Shown in pieces: positions 54,953 to 63,330 of a stretch of 64,000 nucleotides of DNA; positions within the stretch are counted from its first letter, which is position 1; every line of letters begins with the position of its first letter. The position numbers were made by a program, and so were the translations under genes. The notes under the pieces were generated by a model that worked only from the letters and a program-made list of their open reading frames with translations, was not told where the DNA came from and ran no database searches. The DNA comes from Filibacter tadaridae. Lineage in GTDB: Bacteria > Bacillota > Bacilli > Bacillales_A > Planococcaceae. Where the stretch lies: the NCBI RefSeq assembly GCF_900609045.1, contig NZ_UXAV01000039.1, positions 62,001-126,000 on the forward strand, written 5' to 3'.

Positions 54953-54975
54953 TTGAAGTCCTCCTTTCCAAAAAA

Positions 54976-55881
54976 TCAGTCTTTAATCTTCGGATCGAGC
55001 GCATCACGTAAGCCATCACCTAAAAGGTTAAATGCTAGTACAGTGATGAAGATTGCAAGTCCCGGGAAGATTGTCACATGTGGTGCGATATTTAAATAGT
55101 CTCGTCCGCCACTCAGCATAGCGCCCCATTCTGGTGAAGGTGGTTGTGCTCCTAAACCTAGGAAACTCAAGCTTGCTGCAGTTAAGATTGCGGAACCAAT
55201 CCGCATCGTAAAATAAACAATAATACTAGATAATGTACCAGGGAAAATGTGCTTCCAAATAATTCGACGTGGTACAGCACCTATCGATTTTGTTGCTTCC
55301 ACATAAAGCGTTGATTTTACTGCTAATGTAGAACTTCGAACAATCCGCGCAAACACCGGAACACTAAATATGGCGACTGCGATAATTACGTTACCTAGAC
55401 CAGGCCCTAAAATAGCAATAATACCAATCGCTAATAGAATTCCTGGAAATGCAAGTAACACGTCACAGCCTCTCATAATAATTGCATCAACTTTTTTTCC
55501 ATAATAGCCAGCAATCAGACCAAAAAAGGTACCGCCAAGCGCCCCTAAAAATACGGAAGTCAATCCAACGTACAATGAAATTTGTGTACCAGCGACAATT
55601 CTACTGAAAATATCTCTACCGTAAGCATCTGTTCCAGCCCAGTGTTCAGCCGTTGGTCCGGTTAAGACATTATTATAATCAGGCTCAGCGATGTCGTAAG
55701 GGACAATAAACGGACCGACAATCGCAAGTGCAATGAGGAATAGTATAAAAAAGAATGATACAAACGCAAGCTTCTGTTTTTTAAATTTCCTCCAAAACTC
55801 AGAGAACGGTGTGTTTGACTTAATATTTTCCATTGACTGTTGCATATAAGCCTCTTTTTTAGTTAGTTTCAATTCAACCAC
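54976..55881 (-). CDS. Dipeptide/oligopeptide ABC permease (DppC type)
   Basis: 301 residues with the N-terminal OppC_N helix ([20 protein letters not shown]) and five further helices. The coupling motif is seen as [35 protein letters not shown] is the usual DppC block. GTG start 13 bp after the DppB-type gene. Confidence 0.92.
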   Translation of the reverse strand: MVELKLTKKEAYMQQSMENIKSNTPFSEFWRKFKKQKLAFVSFFFILFLIALAIVGPFIVPYDIAEPDYNNVLTGPTAEHWAGTDAYGRDIFSRIVAGTQISLYVGLTSVFLGALGGTFFGLIAGYYGKKVDAIIMRGCDVLLAFPGILLAIGIIAILGPGLGNVIIAVAIFSVPVFARIVRSSTLAVKSTLYVEATKSIGAVPRRIIWKHIFPGTLSSIIVYFTMRIGSAILTAASLSFLGLGAQPPSPEWGAMLSGGRDYLNIAPHVTIFPGLAIFITVLAFNLLGDGLRDALDPKIKD

Positions 55882-55894
55882 TTAGTTTCCCTCC

Positions 55895-56815
55895 TTACTC
55901 ATACCGGATCTGTGGATTCAAAATCCCATACAACAAATCAACAATTAGGTTAATGACGATAAATTCCAAAGCAAAAATCAGCATCTCCGCTTGAATGACT
56001 GGATAATCACGATAAGCTACTGAATCGATAAGCAGTTTACCTAATCCCGGCCAACTAAATACAGTCTCAATAACAACAGACCCTCCAAGAAGGAATCCAA
56101 ATTGTAATCCCGTCATTGTAACAACTGGAATCATTGCATTTCGTAAACCATGTCCCCACGTAACTTTGCGTTCGCTCAAACCTTTCGATCGACCTGTACG
56201 GATATAATCTTCCTTTAACACATCCATTAACGAAGATCTTGTAAAACGTGCAACAACTGCTGCTACACCTGTTCCAAGCGTAAATGCAGGGAGGATAAAA
56301 CTCTTCCATGTTTCCATTCCACCAGTCGGTAACCAACCGAGCTTCACTGCGAATAGTTGGATAAGCATAAGACCTAACCAGAATGATGGTAATGATAACC
56401 CCGAAACAGCTCCGAACATCCCAAAATAGTCCTGCCATTTATTTCTTTTTGTTGCTGAAACAACTCCAATTAACAAGCCGATAATGACAGCCCATGCCAT
56501 ACTCCATACGGTTAGCCAGAATGTCGGCATAAATCGTGCACCTATCTCTTCACTAACTGCTCGACCTGTTTTAAGTGATTTCCCTAAGTCTCCTTGAACA
56601 AGGTTTTTCATATATGTGAAATACTGTTCGACAATCGGTTTGTCTAGTCCCAATTCCTCTCTTACTAACTCCACATCCGCAAGCGTTGCATCTACCCCAG
56701 CAACAAGACGCGCAGGATCCCCTGGAATCATATGTACGAACATAAAGATGAATATTGATACTAAAAAGAGAATCGGTATGATTTCAAGAATTCTTTTAAT
56801 GATAAAACGAAACAT
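55895..56815 (-). CDS. Dipeptide/oligopeptide ABC permease (DppB type)
   Basis: 306 residues, six helices. [20 protein letters not shown] at the N-terminus, [10 protein letters not shown], and the EAA loop [20 protein letters not shown] are family hallmarks. It pairs with the DppC-type permease to make the membrane pore. Confidence 0.92.
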   Translation of the reverse strand: MFRFIIKRILEIIPILFLVSIFIFMFVHMIPGDPARLVAGVDATLADVELVREELGLDKPIVEQYFTYMKNLVQGDLGKSLKTGRAVSEEIGARFMPTFWLTVWSMAWAVIIGLLIGVVSATKRNKWQDYFGMFGAVSGLSLPSFWLGLMLIQLFAVKLGWLPTGGMETWKSFILPAFTLGTGVAAVVARFTRSSLMDVLKEDYIRTGRSKGLSERKVTWGHGLRNAMIPVVTMTGLQFGFLLGGSVVIETVFSWPGLGKLLIDSVAYRDYPVIQAEMLIFALEFIVINLIVDLLYGILNPQIRYE

Positions 56816-56842
56816 TTTAACCCCTCCTTTGGTAAAGAGAAA

Positions 56843-56875
56843 GAGTGTTATATATAGAACCTATATATAACACTC
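56843..56875. promoter_or_regulatory. Intercistronic perfect hairpin between binding-protein and permease genes
   Basis: GAGTGTTATATATAG (56843-56857) pairs perfectly (15 bp) with 56861-56875 over a 3-nt loop. It lies just after the binding-protein stop and before the DppB start. No long T-run follows, so it is likely an attenuating or mRNA-protecting hairpin that keeps binding protein in excess over permease. Confidence 0.7.
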
Positions 56876-56885
56876 CTTCATCAAA

Positions 56886-58484
56886 TCATTCTACAATTTC
56901 TAATTCTGAAACGCTCAAAGAACCGTCAGGCAGTAAGTAGATTCCTTTTAAATAGTTCTTCTTACCAGCAATTGTATTTTCCGCTGTTAAGAATACCCAA
57001 GGTGCATCTTCCCAAATTATGCCTTGTGCTTCTTCATAAGCTTTTGCACGTGCAGCATCATCTGCAGTTTGTAAACCGTCTAAAATCAATTGATTTACTT
57101 TAGGATTATTATAGTAAGAAACGTTGTACGCATTCGGTGGGAATGCATCTTCTCCGCCAACAAGAGGGCGAATACCCCAGTCTGCATCACCAGTAGATGG
57201 TGACCATCCACCATAATACAATTCAATATCAGCATCTTTCGCCTCTTGTACGGACCAGATCTTGTCTGATAACGTTCCTGCTTCCATTGGGAATACTTCA
57301 ACTTCTATACCAACTTGAGCCAATTGTTGTTGTAAAAATTCCATTGCCTTAATAGCACTCGAGTTGTTAGCGCCCCATAGGTTTGCTTTCAATCCTTCTT
57401 TAACACCGGCTTCTTTTAATAATTCTTTCGCTTTTTCCACATCAAATTTATAAAGTTCTTGTTGTGCATAGTACTGAACGTCAGGTGCAATAACGGAATC
57501 TAATTTACTCGATTGATCGTTCATAACAACTTTAATGAAAGCATCTTTATTAACCGCATAGTTTAGTGCTTGCCTTACTTTCTTATCATCAAATGGTTCT
57601 TTTAATGTGTTCATAGCCATATAACGAACAACGATAGATGGTTTACTTTCTATTTCAATACCGTCTTTACCATCAATTCCTTCTACTTGCTCTGTTGGAA
57701 CTGGGTAGATGAAATCTGCTTCTCCTGTTTGTAACATTGCAATTCTAGATCCATTTTCAGTTACAGGTTTAAATGTGATTGAATCTACTTTCGGGAAACC
57801 TTCTTGCCAATACTCTTCGTTTTTAACAATTTCTAACCCTTCACCTGGTTTCCATTCAACAAATTTAAATGGTCCTGTTCCAACTGGATTTCTAGCTATT
57901 TCTTTACCGTGTTCCTCAAGAGCTTTCGGGCTTATAATCAATGCAGCTGGATGAGCAAATGTGTTAATCATCGCCCCAAATGGCTCTGATAATGTAAATT
58001 TCACTTCATAATCATTTACTACTTCTGTCTTTTCGATTATAGCGAAAAGACTATGTCTTTTTAACCCACTATTCGGATCAGCAAGACGATCAAAATTTAC
58101 TTTTACAGCTTCCGCATTAAACGGTGTGCCGTCATGGAATTTAATGTTTTCACGAAGTTTAAAAGTGAATTCCGTTGCTTCATCATTTGCAGAATACTCT
58201 TTAGCTAAAAGAGGGATAATTTTCATGTCTTTGTCAAATCCTAAAAGACCTTCCATCATCGTTTTTTCTGCTGAATTTGATAGTGTATCATTTGTGTCGT
58301 GTGGATCCAGCCCTGTAAAGTTACTTGCTACAGCAACTACAACGTCTTTTCCTTCTTTTGTAACTTTTTCAGCTGATTTTCCATCGTCAGAACCTTTTCC
58401 TTCTCCACCCGAATCACTACATCCAGCCAATACAAGCACCATGAGTAGGGCGATTGCGGACAACAATCCGTAAATCTTTTTCAT
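56886..58484 (-). CDS. Peptide ABC transporter substrate-binding lipoprotein
   Basis: 532 residues. Signal peptide with lipobox VLAGC (Cys22), Ser/Gly/Asp-rich linker, then the SBP_bac_5 fold (FTGLDPHDTNDTLS, KFHDGTPFNAEAVKVNFDRL, and RNPVGTGPFKFVEW). It resembles DppE and glutathione-binding GsiB proteins. The ligand is unknown, but the operon suggests small peptides with D- or gamma-linked residues. AAAGGGGAGAAG upstream of the ATG. Confidence 0.92.
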   Translation of the reverse strand: MKKIYGLLSAIALLMVLVLAGCSDSGGEGKGSDDGKSAEKVTKEGKDVVVAVASNFTGLDPHDTNDTLSNSAEKTMMEGLLGFDKDMKIIPLLAKEYSANDEATEFTFKLRENIKFHDGTPFNAEAVKVNFDRLADPNSGLKRHSLFAIIEKTEVVNDYEVKFTLSEPFGAMINTFAHPAALIISPKALEEHGKEIARNPVGTGPFKFVEWKPGEGLEIVKNEEYWQEGFPKVDSITFKPVTENGSRIAMLQTGEADFIYPVPTEQVEGIDGKDGIEIESKPSIVVRYMAMNTLKEPFDDKKVRQALNYAVNKDAFIKVVMNDQSSKLDSVIAPDVQYYAQQELYKFDVEKAKELLKEAGVKEGLKANLWGANNSSAIKAMEFLQQQLAQVGIEVEVFPMEAGTLSDKIWSVQEAKDADIELYYGGWSPSTGDADWGIRPLVGGEDAFPPNAYNVSYYNNPKVNQLILDGLQTADDAARAKAYEEAQGIIWEDAPWVFLTAENTIAGKKNYLKGIYLLPDGSLSVSELEIVE

Positions 58485-58511
58485 CTTCTTCTCCCCTTTG
58501 TTATATAGTTT

Positions 58512-59537
58512 TTATGATAAAATGCTATATGCATTTTCCAACTTAAAGTTTGGACGTAATTGTCCAATAACTTCATCTCTAGCGTTTTTCAAATCAGGAT
58601 AAAGGTAACTATGAAGCTGTTCACATTGTTCCTCATTTAACAAGTCCAATTGTTTTAGAACTTCTACTGCTGCCGGATATACTCCACGACCGTTACCATC
58701 TTCAATTTTGATGGCAATCCCTAATCCTGTCTCAAGGTCTCCAATACAGTAAACACCTTCTGCTCCAGCTTTTCCGAACATTCTTCCGTCTTCAATACGC
58801 ATGAAATCTGAACAAAAACGATCAGTGCCGCCTACCATTTCGGGTGCTGCCATCATTGCAGAAGTAATTTTTTCAATCGCATTTTTTCGTTTAGTTGGAA
58901 ATGAAACCGGATCTGCCATTTTCGCAAAACTTAATGCAAGGTTTTTTAATGGAATGCCGTGAACAGGGACTCCACATCCATCGATACCAATTTCTATATC
59001 GTCTGCTGGAATTTCTGAAATATCGCTAATAACTTCTAGTATTCTTTTTTGTACTGGATGATCTAATTTATAGTAATCTTCTAGGCTTTCATTCATATGC
59101 TTGGCTGTCGTCAACATACCGCTATGTTTCCCAGAACAATTGTTGTACTCAGGTGTAATTTCCTTATCTGCTTTTATAAGTGCTTCATATGTTTCTTTCC
59201 AGCGAGGTGGATGCGTTCCACATTTCAAACTGTCTGTCGTTAAATCCAATCTACTTAAAATATTTTTAACGCGATTAGTATGTTGGTCCTCCCCGTTATG
59301 GGATGCACAAGATAGAGATAAATCTGCTGGATCAAATTCAAAATGATCTGCAGCACCTGTTTCAACGATAGGAATAGCTTGCAGAGGTTTCATAGATGAG
59401 CGGGCATATGTGACTCTGTCCGGATTTCCTTTTGAATACAGAAGGTTCCCTTTACTATCTACTACTGCAATATGGCCCCAATGTTCACTTTCAACATTTC
59501 CTCCTCTTACTACATCTACTAATCTTTCAGCTTTCAT
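58512..59537 (-). CDS. Asparaginase II family protein
   Basis: 341 residues from ATG 59537 (AAGGGATGGG upstream); the longer frame to 59594 is not needed. Conserved blocks: RSSMKPLQAIP, LSCASHNGE, KCGTHPP, NNCSGKHSGML, GIDGCGVPV. This is the thermolabile Rhizobium-type asparaginase (Asparaginase_II), unrelated to bacterial type I/II enzymes; substrates are Asn or related amides. It is the promoter-proximal gene of the peptide operon. Confidence 0.9.
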   Translation of the reverse strand: MKAERLVDVVRGGNVESEHWGHIAVVDSKGNLLYSKGNPDRVTYARSSMKPLQAIPIVETGAADHFEFDPADLSLSCASHNGEDQHTNRVKNILSRLDLTTDSLKCGTHPPRWKETYEALIKADKEITPEYNNCSGKHSGMLTTAKHMNESLEDYYKLDHPVQKRILEVISDISEIPADDIEIGIDGCGVPVHGIPLKNLALSFAKMADPVSFPTKRKNAIEKITSAMMAAPEMVGGTDRFCSDFMRIEDGRMFGKAGAEGVYCIGDLETGLGIAIKIEDGNGRGVYPAAVEVLKQLDLLNEEQCEQLHSYLYPDLKNARDEVIGQLRPNFKLENAYSILS

Positions 59538-59740
59538 AGTCCCATCCCTTTTTTGTTTATATTTTTTATTACTATATATCACAATCGAACACAATACAAC
59601 ACTTATTCAGAAAATAATCTCTATTTTCATTATTCATTATGGCGGAATAGGTTGTTTTGTGTTAAATGGGATATTACTCTTGAAAAATCGTTCCATTTCA
59701 AAGTTTGAGTGACACGAATACTATTTCTTGCAAATAAAAA

Positions 59741-59784
59741 AAACGTCAATAATTATCCTGTTTAAAGGGAATTAGTTGACGTTT
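59741..59784 (-). terminator. Orphan terminator-like hairpin
   Basis: AAACGTCAA (59741-59749) pairs with 59776-59784, and T-rich sequence follows on the minus strand. No minus-strand gene ends next to it, so it may be left over from a lost gene. Confidence 0.55.
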
Positions 59785-59825
59785 GTTATACTGAATTATT
59801 CACGTTAACTCCATGCGAACTTGAA

Positions 59826-59893
59826 GTATGTGCTTGAGTTTAAATACAACCACTTGCTATACCGCTTCGTCGCCTGGTGATGGCCTTCCGCAA
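59826..59893. repeat. 68-bp direct repeat, copy A
   Basis: Identical to 61534-61601 at 58 of 68 positions, same orientation. The best conserved part is ATACCGCTTCGTCGC. Intergenic. Confidence 0.65.
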
Positions 59894-60107
59894 ATTTGTT
59901 TGGTGTACGAGTGAATTTGTCGTAGCTTTTACCTTGTGAGTGCCTATGTGAGAAAAAATGATAAGTAATTCAACAAACTATACAAACATGTAATCTTATT
60001 GGCTCAACAAAACAAAATCCTTCTCAGGCACAAAAAAACTTTTTTCACCAAAATGTATCCTTCTCCCCCATTCCCCTCTATATAAAGAATAAAAGGGGTT
60101 CCCTCCA

Positions 60108-60896
60108 ATGAAAACATACCTAACAGAACACGCATACTTCACAAACACAAAAGACTTAGACGAAGCCACTCGGCAACACGTACTCGTGAACTGGGACGCC
60201 ATGAATAAAACCGAGCGGGCTGTTCTTGATATGATCCGCCGTTACTCCGTCAAATATGGCGCCGCCCACTTGAAACACGAGACCATCGAAAAAGCCATCA
60301 ACAAATCCAACGCAACAGTTCGGCGTGCAATCCGCAAGCTAGAAAAGCTCGAAATCATCGAACGCATTCACTTTATCCGTCCCGTCATGAGCGGGCTTGG
60401 CGCCAATATTTATGTCATTAAACCAATTCATGACCAGTCGAAAATGAACAGTCCAGAAGAAGCCGAAAAGCCAGCTGACAGTAAGCCGCAACCCGCAATT
60501 CCGAAGACCGAAGCTTTTCTTTCTAAATCTATAAGTTCTAAAGATCTTAAAAGAACGTCTCCTCCGAAAGTGTTGCCTACAACGCTTTTCGGGAAGATGA
60601 AATCTCTTCTTTCTTCAACAATCGGAGAAAGTAAATTGGCACGCAATTTCTATGGCATCTATCGTCACCAGTCCCTGCGAATGTTAAAATTCAGCATTCA
60701 TGAGGATAAAGGTGAGCTTTTTGAAGTATTAGCACTCCAAGCCCTGCAAATTGCTGTTCATGCAACCAAATTGAAAAATATACGAAATATTCCTGGCTAC
60801 TATTCAGGCGTATTGCGCGAACTCATTGACAAGGCATTATTCAGCGAGGCTTTTATGGATTATGATGTTCCGGTTGAGGGATTTTTCTATCGATGA
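60108..60896 (+). CDS. Winged-helix DNA-binding protein, replication-initiator-like context unknown
   Basis: 262 residues, family not named with certainty. Residues ~35-105 form a helix-turn-helix (MNKTERAVLDMIRRYSVKYG, then IEKAINKSNATVRRAIRKLE) like HTH_36 domains of plasmid and phage proteins. A low-complexity linker rich in K, P and S (~108-160) leads to a helical C-terminal domain with IRNIPGYYSGVLRELIDKAL. Such proteins occur repeatedly in Bacillales accessory regions. Good AAAGGGG site. It has its own transcription unit. Confidence 0.7.
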   Translation: MKTYLTEHAYFTNTKDLDEATRQHVLVNWDAMNKTERAVLDMIRRYSVKYGAAHLKHETIEKAINKSNATVRRAIRKLEKLEIIERIHFIRPVMSGLGANIYVIKPIHDQSKMNSPEEAEKPADSKPQPAIPKTEAFLSKSISSKDLKRTSPPKVLPTTLFGKMKSLLSSTIGESKLARNFYGIYRHQSLRMLKFSIHEDKGELFEVLALQALQIAVHATKLKNIRNIPGYYSGVLRELIDKALFSEAFMDYDVPVEGFFYR

Positions 60897-61260
60897 AATT
60901 GTGTGCAAGATTTCCTTTTCGAAGTCTTAGTATGTCGGAAGGCTGACGTAGTTGGTTGGACACTATGAGTGGGTGGTTGGACATCTTTGGGGTTTCGTTA
61001 TAGATAAGTCAACATTCGTTGAACACTTCTCTGTTCGTTGCGTCTGCGTACCCGTGAGGAAAAAGGCAATAAATAATCCAAACACTCGAATAAATAAAGA
61101 ACAGACATGTTTTTGAATGTCTGTTCTTCCTTAAACTTTTATGAGATTGTGGTTTATTGACTGAGTAGTGTCTCGCGTAGCAAATCCAAAAGTTACGTTC
61201 GAATAGTACAGATCCAATCAGCACATCCGTAGAAAACTGTTAGGGGAATGATTGCACTTC
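60897..61260. other. Gene-free region with one hairpin
   Basis: AAGAACAGACAT (61097-61108) pairs perfectly with 61117-61128; it probably terminates the minus-strand gene at 61261. Otherwise nothing is seen; the frame at 61009-61224 has no ribosome binding site. Confidence 0.5.
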
Positions 61261-61500
61261 TCAATGAAGAACAGGATAGTACTGTTTTTCAAGGGAACTG
61301 AACTCACTCTTTAATGCATTCAGTTCATCATTCAGCGTCTCAGTTTCACGTGCTGAAAGATTCTGTTCCAATGCATATTCAGCGATTCTTTTCATTTCAT
61401 GAAGCTTGACATCCATTTCATCCAAGATCCGAACCTGTTCATTAGTCCATTGCAGCTGTTGTTCCAGGGATTTCTTGTGCTCTTGTTGGTCTTGATTCAT
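61261..61500 (-). CDS. Small coiled-coil protein, unknown function
   Basis: 79 residues, entirely helical and charged (NQDQQEHKKSLEQQLQWTNE, EMDVKLHEMKRIAEYALEQN). Not recognised. An excellent GAGGAGGAAACAAC-ATG start makes it a real gene. It is followed by a terminator-like hairpin. Confidence 0.7.
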   Translation of the reverse strand: MNQDQQEHKKSLEQQLQWTNEQVRILDEMDVKLHEMKRIAEYALEQNLSARETETLNDELNALKSEFSSLEKQYYPVLH

Positions 61501-61533
61501 GTTGTTTCCTCCTCAATGACATGCAAACTTGCT

Positions 61534-61601
61534 GTATTTGCATGAGTCAAAGTAAAACCACTTGCAATACCGCTTCGTCGCTTGGTGATAGCCTCCCGCA
61601 A
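61534..61601. repeat. 68-bp direct repeat, copy B
   Basis: See copy A at 59826. It lies inside a 69-codon frame (61497-61706) whose stop overlaps the start of the coiled-coil gene; that frame has no independent support. Confidence 0.65.
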
Positions 61602-61743
61602 TAAGCCCAACAGAAGTTCACTGCCGTTCTTATTGCTTCGGCTCACACTCGTCGCTCTTGCACTAAATTCATACCACGGTACCTTGTATTGACGACGTTT
61701 GTGCACTTCAATACGTGGCAGAAGCTGGCAGCCGGATTACTGA

Positions 61744-62058
61744 TCAGTTAATAAGTTCGTTTTTTATTTCAAGAACTTGTACTCTGGTAAGTCTCGATAA
61801 ACGGATAACCTTTTCAACATCAAACCCCTCATTTAGAAGTAGACGGGCAGTTATCTCTTTTTCCTCTTTGCGTCCTTCTTTCAGGCCTTTTTGAAGCCCC
61901 TCTTTCCGACCTTCCTGTTCACGAAGTTCTGCTTCTCGAACAGCTGCTTCTTCATCCAGTACTTTTTTCAGACGTACATCATAAGCAAATGCTTCTTCGT
62001 CCGAGCCACTGAGTGCTTCCCAACTTTGAAAGGCCGTACGTAATGTTCCATCGTTCAT
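61744..62058 (-). CDS. C-terminal part of a split Rpn-type gene, possibly translated on its own
   Basis: 104 residues. Begins MNDGTLRTAFQSWEALSGSD and continues into the charged EGRKEGLQKGLKEGRKE helix and a final LTRVQVLEIKNELIN, the normal C-terminus of Rpn/PD-(D/E)XK transposase-like proteins of Bacillales. Its ATG overlaps the upstream stop (ATGA) and has GAGGAA 7 nt before it, so re-initiation is possible. Internal starts that make a small antitoxin (RpnS) are known for E. coli Rpn genes; a similar role here is inference. Confidence 0.7.
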   Translation of the reverse strand: MNDGTLRTAFQSWEALSGSDEEAFAYDVRLKKVLDEEAAVREAELREQEGRKEGLQKGLKEGRKEEKEITARLLLNEGFDVEKVIRLSRLTRVQVLEIKNELIN

Positions 62059-62771
62059 GGCAATATTCCTCGGGCCCGCACGAGGCGGGTCATGCAGACG
62101 TTGCCGCAGGACGCGGCGGTTTTAGTCTGCCTTCCTCTTTTAAAAATATCATCGTAGACTTTACCTTCACGGTGATCGACAATCCCTAATAATAATAACC
62201 AACGAGCCAACAAATCATCCCAGGGGTTCAACTTTTCTAATTTCCAGTCACGAATGAGTTTTGACATTTCTATAAAGTGAAATTCCATTATGTCCGTCAG
62301 TTTGAACTTTTCTTCATCCTCGTATAAATGATAAGTTGTATGAAAGCGTTCAGTTTGATTGAATATAGAAAAGTTCATAATGTTAATCGCTATGACAGGA
62401 TGCAATTCCTTATAACCTCTTTTTGGTTTCATCGGTGCACGATAAACGCCCGCCCAATAGTAAATCGAACGATTAATCATGTCATATTGATTTGAGAATT
62501 GAATTTCGACATTGATCCATTCATCCGCATTTGTGACGACCAAAAGATCAAGCCTGGATTGTTTGTCATTCTTATGCTCGCCGCCTGCCTCGGTATTCGA
62601 AAACGATATATCTTTAATACGGTCACGGCCTGTTCTTTGCAGAATTGCATTAAGAAATACAACGGTTATCTCCTTATTCTTTTCACTCCCGAATAGCTGC
62701 TTGAAAGCGTAATCTACCTTTAGATCCATCAGCTTTTCAAGTGGTATCCGTTTCAATACTTTCGTTCGCAT
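62055..62771 (-). CDS. Rpn family PD-(D/E)XK nuclease/putative transposase, N-terminal part
   Basis: 238 residues from ATG 62771 (GAGGTG 9 nt upstream). DLKVDYAFKQLFGSEKNKEI opens the domain; the catalytic PD-(D/E)XK core is near SRLDLLVVTNADEWINVEIQ (Asp, then E.Q instead of the usual ExK). The normal family sequence stops at YDDIFK; the last ~20 residues (RGRQTKTAASCGNVCMTRLV) come from the inserted GC-rich element, and translation then ends. The family causes recombination or DNA damage and defends against phage in E. coli. Confidence 0.75.
   Translation of the reverse strand: MRTKVLKRIPLEKLMDLKVDYAFKQLFGSEKNKEITVVFLNAILQRTGRDRIKDISFSNTEAGGEHKNDKQSRLDLLVVTNADEWINVEIQFSNQYDMINRSIYYWAGVYRAPMKPKRGYKELHPVIAINIMNFSIFNQTERFHTTYHLYEDEEKFKLTDIMEFHFIEMSKLIRDWKLEKLNPWDDLLARWLLLLGIVDHREGKVYDDIFKRGRQTKTAASCGNVCMTRLVRARGILP
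62066..62137. repeat. 60-bp GC-rich double-hairpin element inside the Rpn gene
   Basis: Positions 62072-62131 (42 of 60 bases G or C) lie between two TTCCTC direct repeats (62066-62071, 62132-62137). Hairpins: CCCGC-ACGAG-GCGGG; and GCAGAC...GTCTGC enclosing GCCGC-AGGAC-GCGGC. The 66-bp step is a multiple of three. Composition unlike the neighbours. REP- or MITE-like. Confidence 0.75.
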
Positions 62772-63330
62772 GATTAATTTCACCTCATTTTCAGTTATCT
62801 TCAGTATAGCACTTTTGGAACGAAAAAGAGAGCGAAAACCGCTGTCTCTTTGGTTTAAAACGCTCTCCTATAGGGCTTATTTATCGTGCTTGTTTGAATG
62901 AATACCTGGTGTTATTCAAATTGTACGCGTGCCTGTGCAAGGAATAACGATAAACAACTTACACGTTTGTATAATAATGCAGGCAATCTAATGTTTATCA
63001 GCTTTCCAGTTCATAAGTATGTAATTGTAGTGAATTGACTGAATACAACCTTACACATAGGTACCCGTCACTTTGCTTCCAACCACACTACGCATTCGAT
63101 ATGTGTTGTCATTGAAGGTTGATACATTTACACGAATATCCTAATTCAGCGTGAATGTAGTCCCCCTATTAGTTTTAATGCTTCATATTTTAAATGGTAG
63201 TATTGATATCACTGTTAGAAAATCCACTTAAGAAAATGCTTATAAATAATCTTTTCATATTTGAACTTTCCCTGCTACTACTTTGCATGGATTCCAATAT
63301 ATGTGCATTATCACCCGCCATTTTCTCAAC
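62772..63330. other. Gene-free region with a terminator
   Basis: A hairpin at 62828-62867 (GAGAGCG-A-AAACC with GGTTT-AAAA-CGCTCTC) followed by TTTTTCG on the minus strand is a terminator, probably for the gene at 63331. The rest holds no supported frame. Confidence 0.6.

Larger units (their letters stand above)
59538..60107. other. Divergent intergenic region at the operon boundary
   Basis: No gene. The left part (59540-59600) must carry the operon promoter; there is an AT-rich TATATA(G) box but no clear pair of hexamers. A hairpin (59741-59784) and a repeat (59826-59893) fill the middle. AAAGGGG at about 60092 is the ribosome binding site for the next gene. Confidence 0.5.

Noticed and set aside
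61009..61224. 71-codon frame downstream of the winged-helix gene
   Set aside because: No ribosome binding site; spans a terminator hairpin.
61497..61706. 69-codon frame whose stop overlaps the next gene by ATGA
   Set aside because: Overlap suggests coupling, but the frame covers the 68-bp repeat and copy A of the repeat does not keep it open; no own ribosome binding site.
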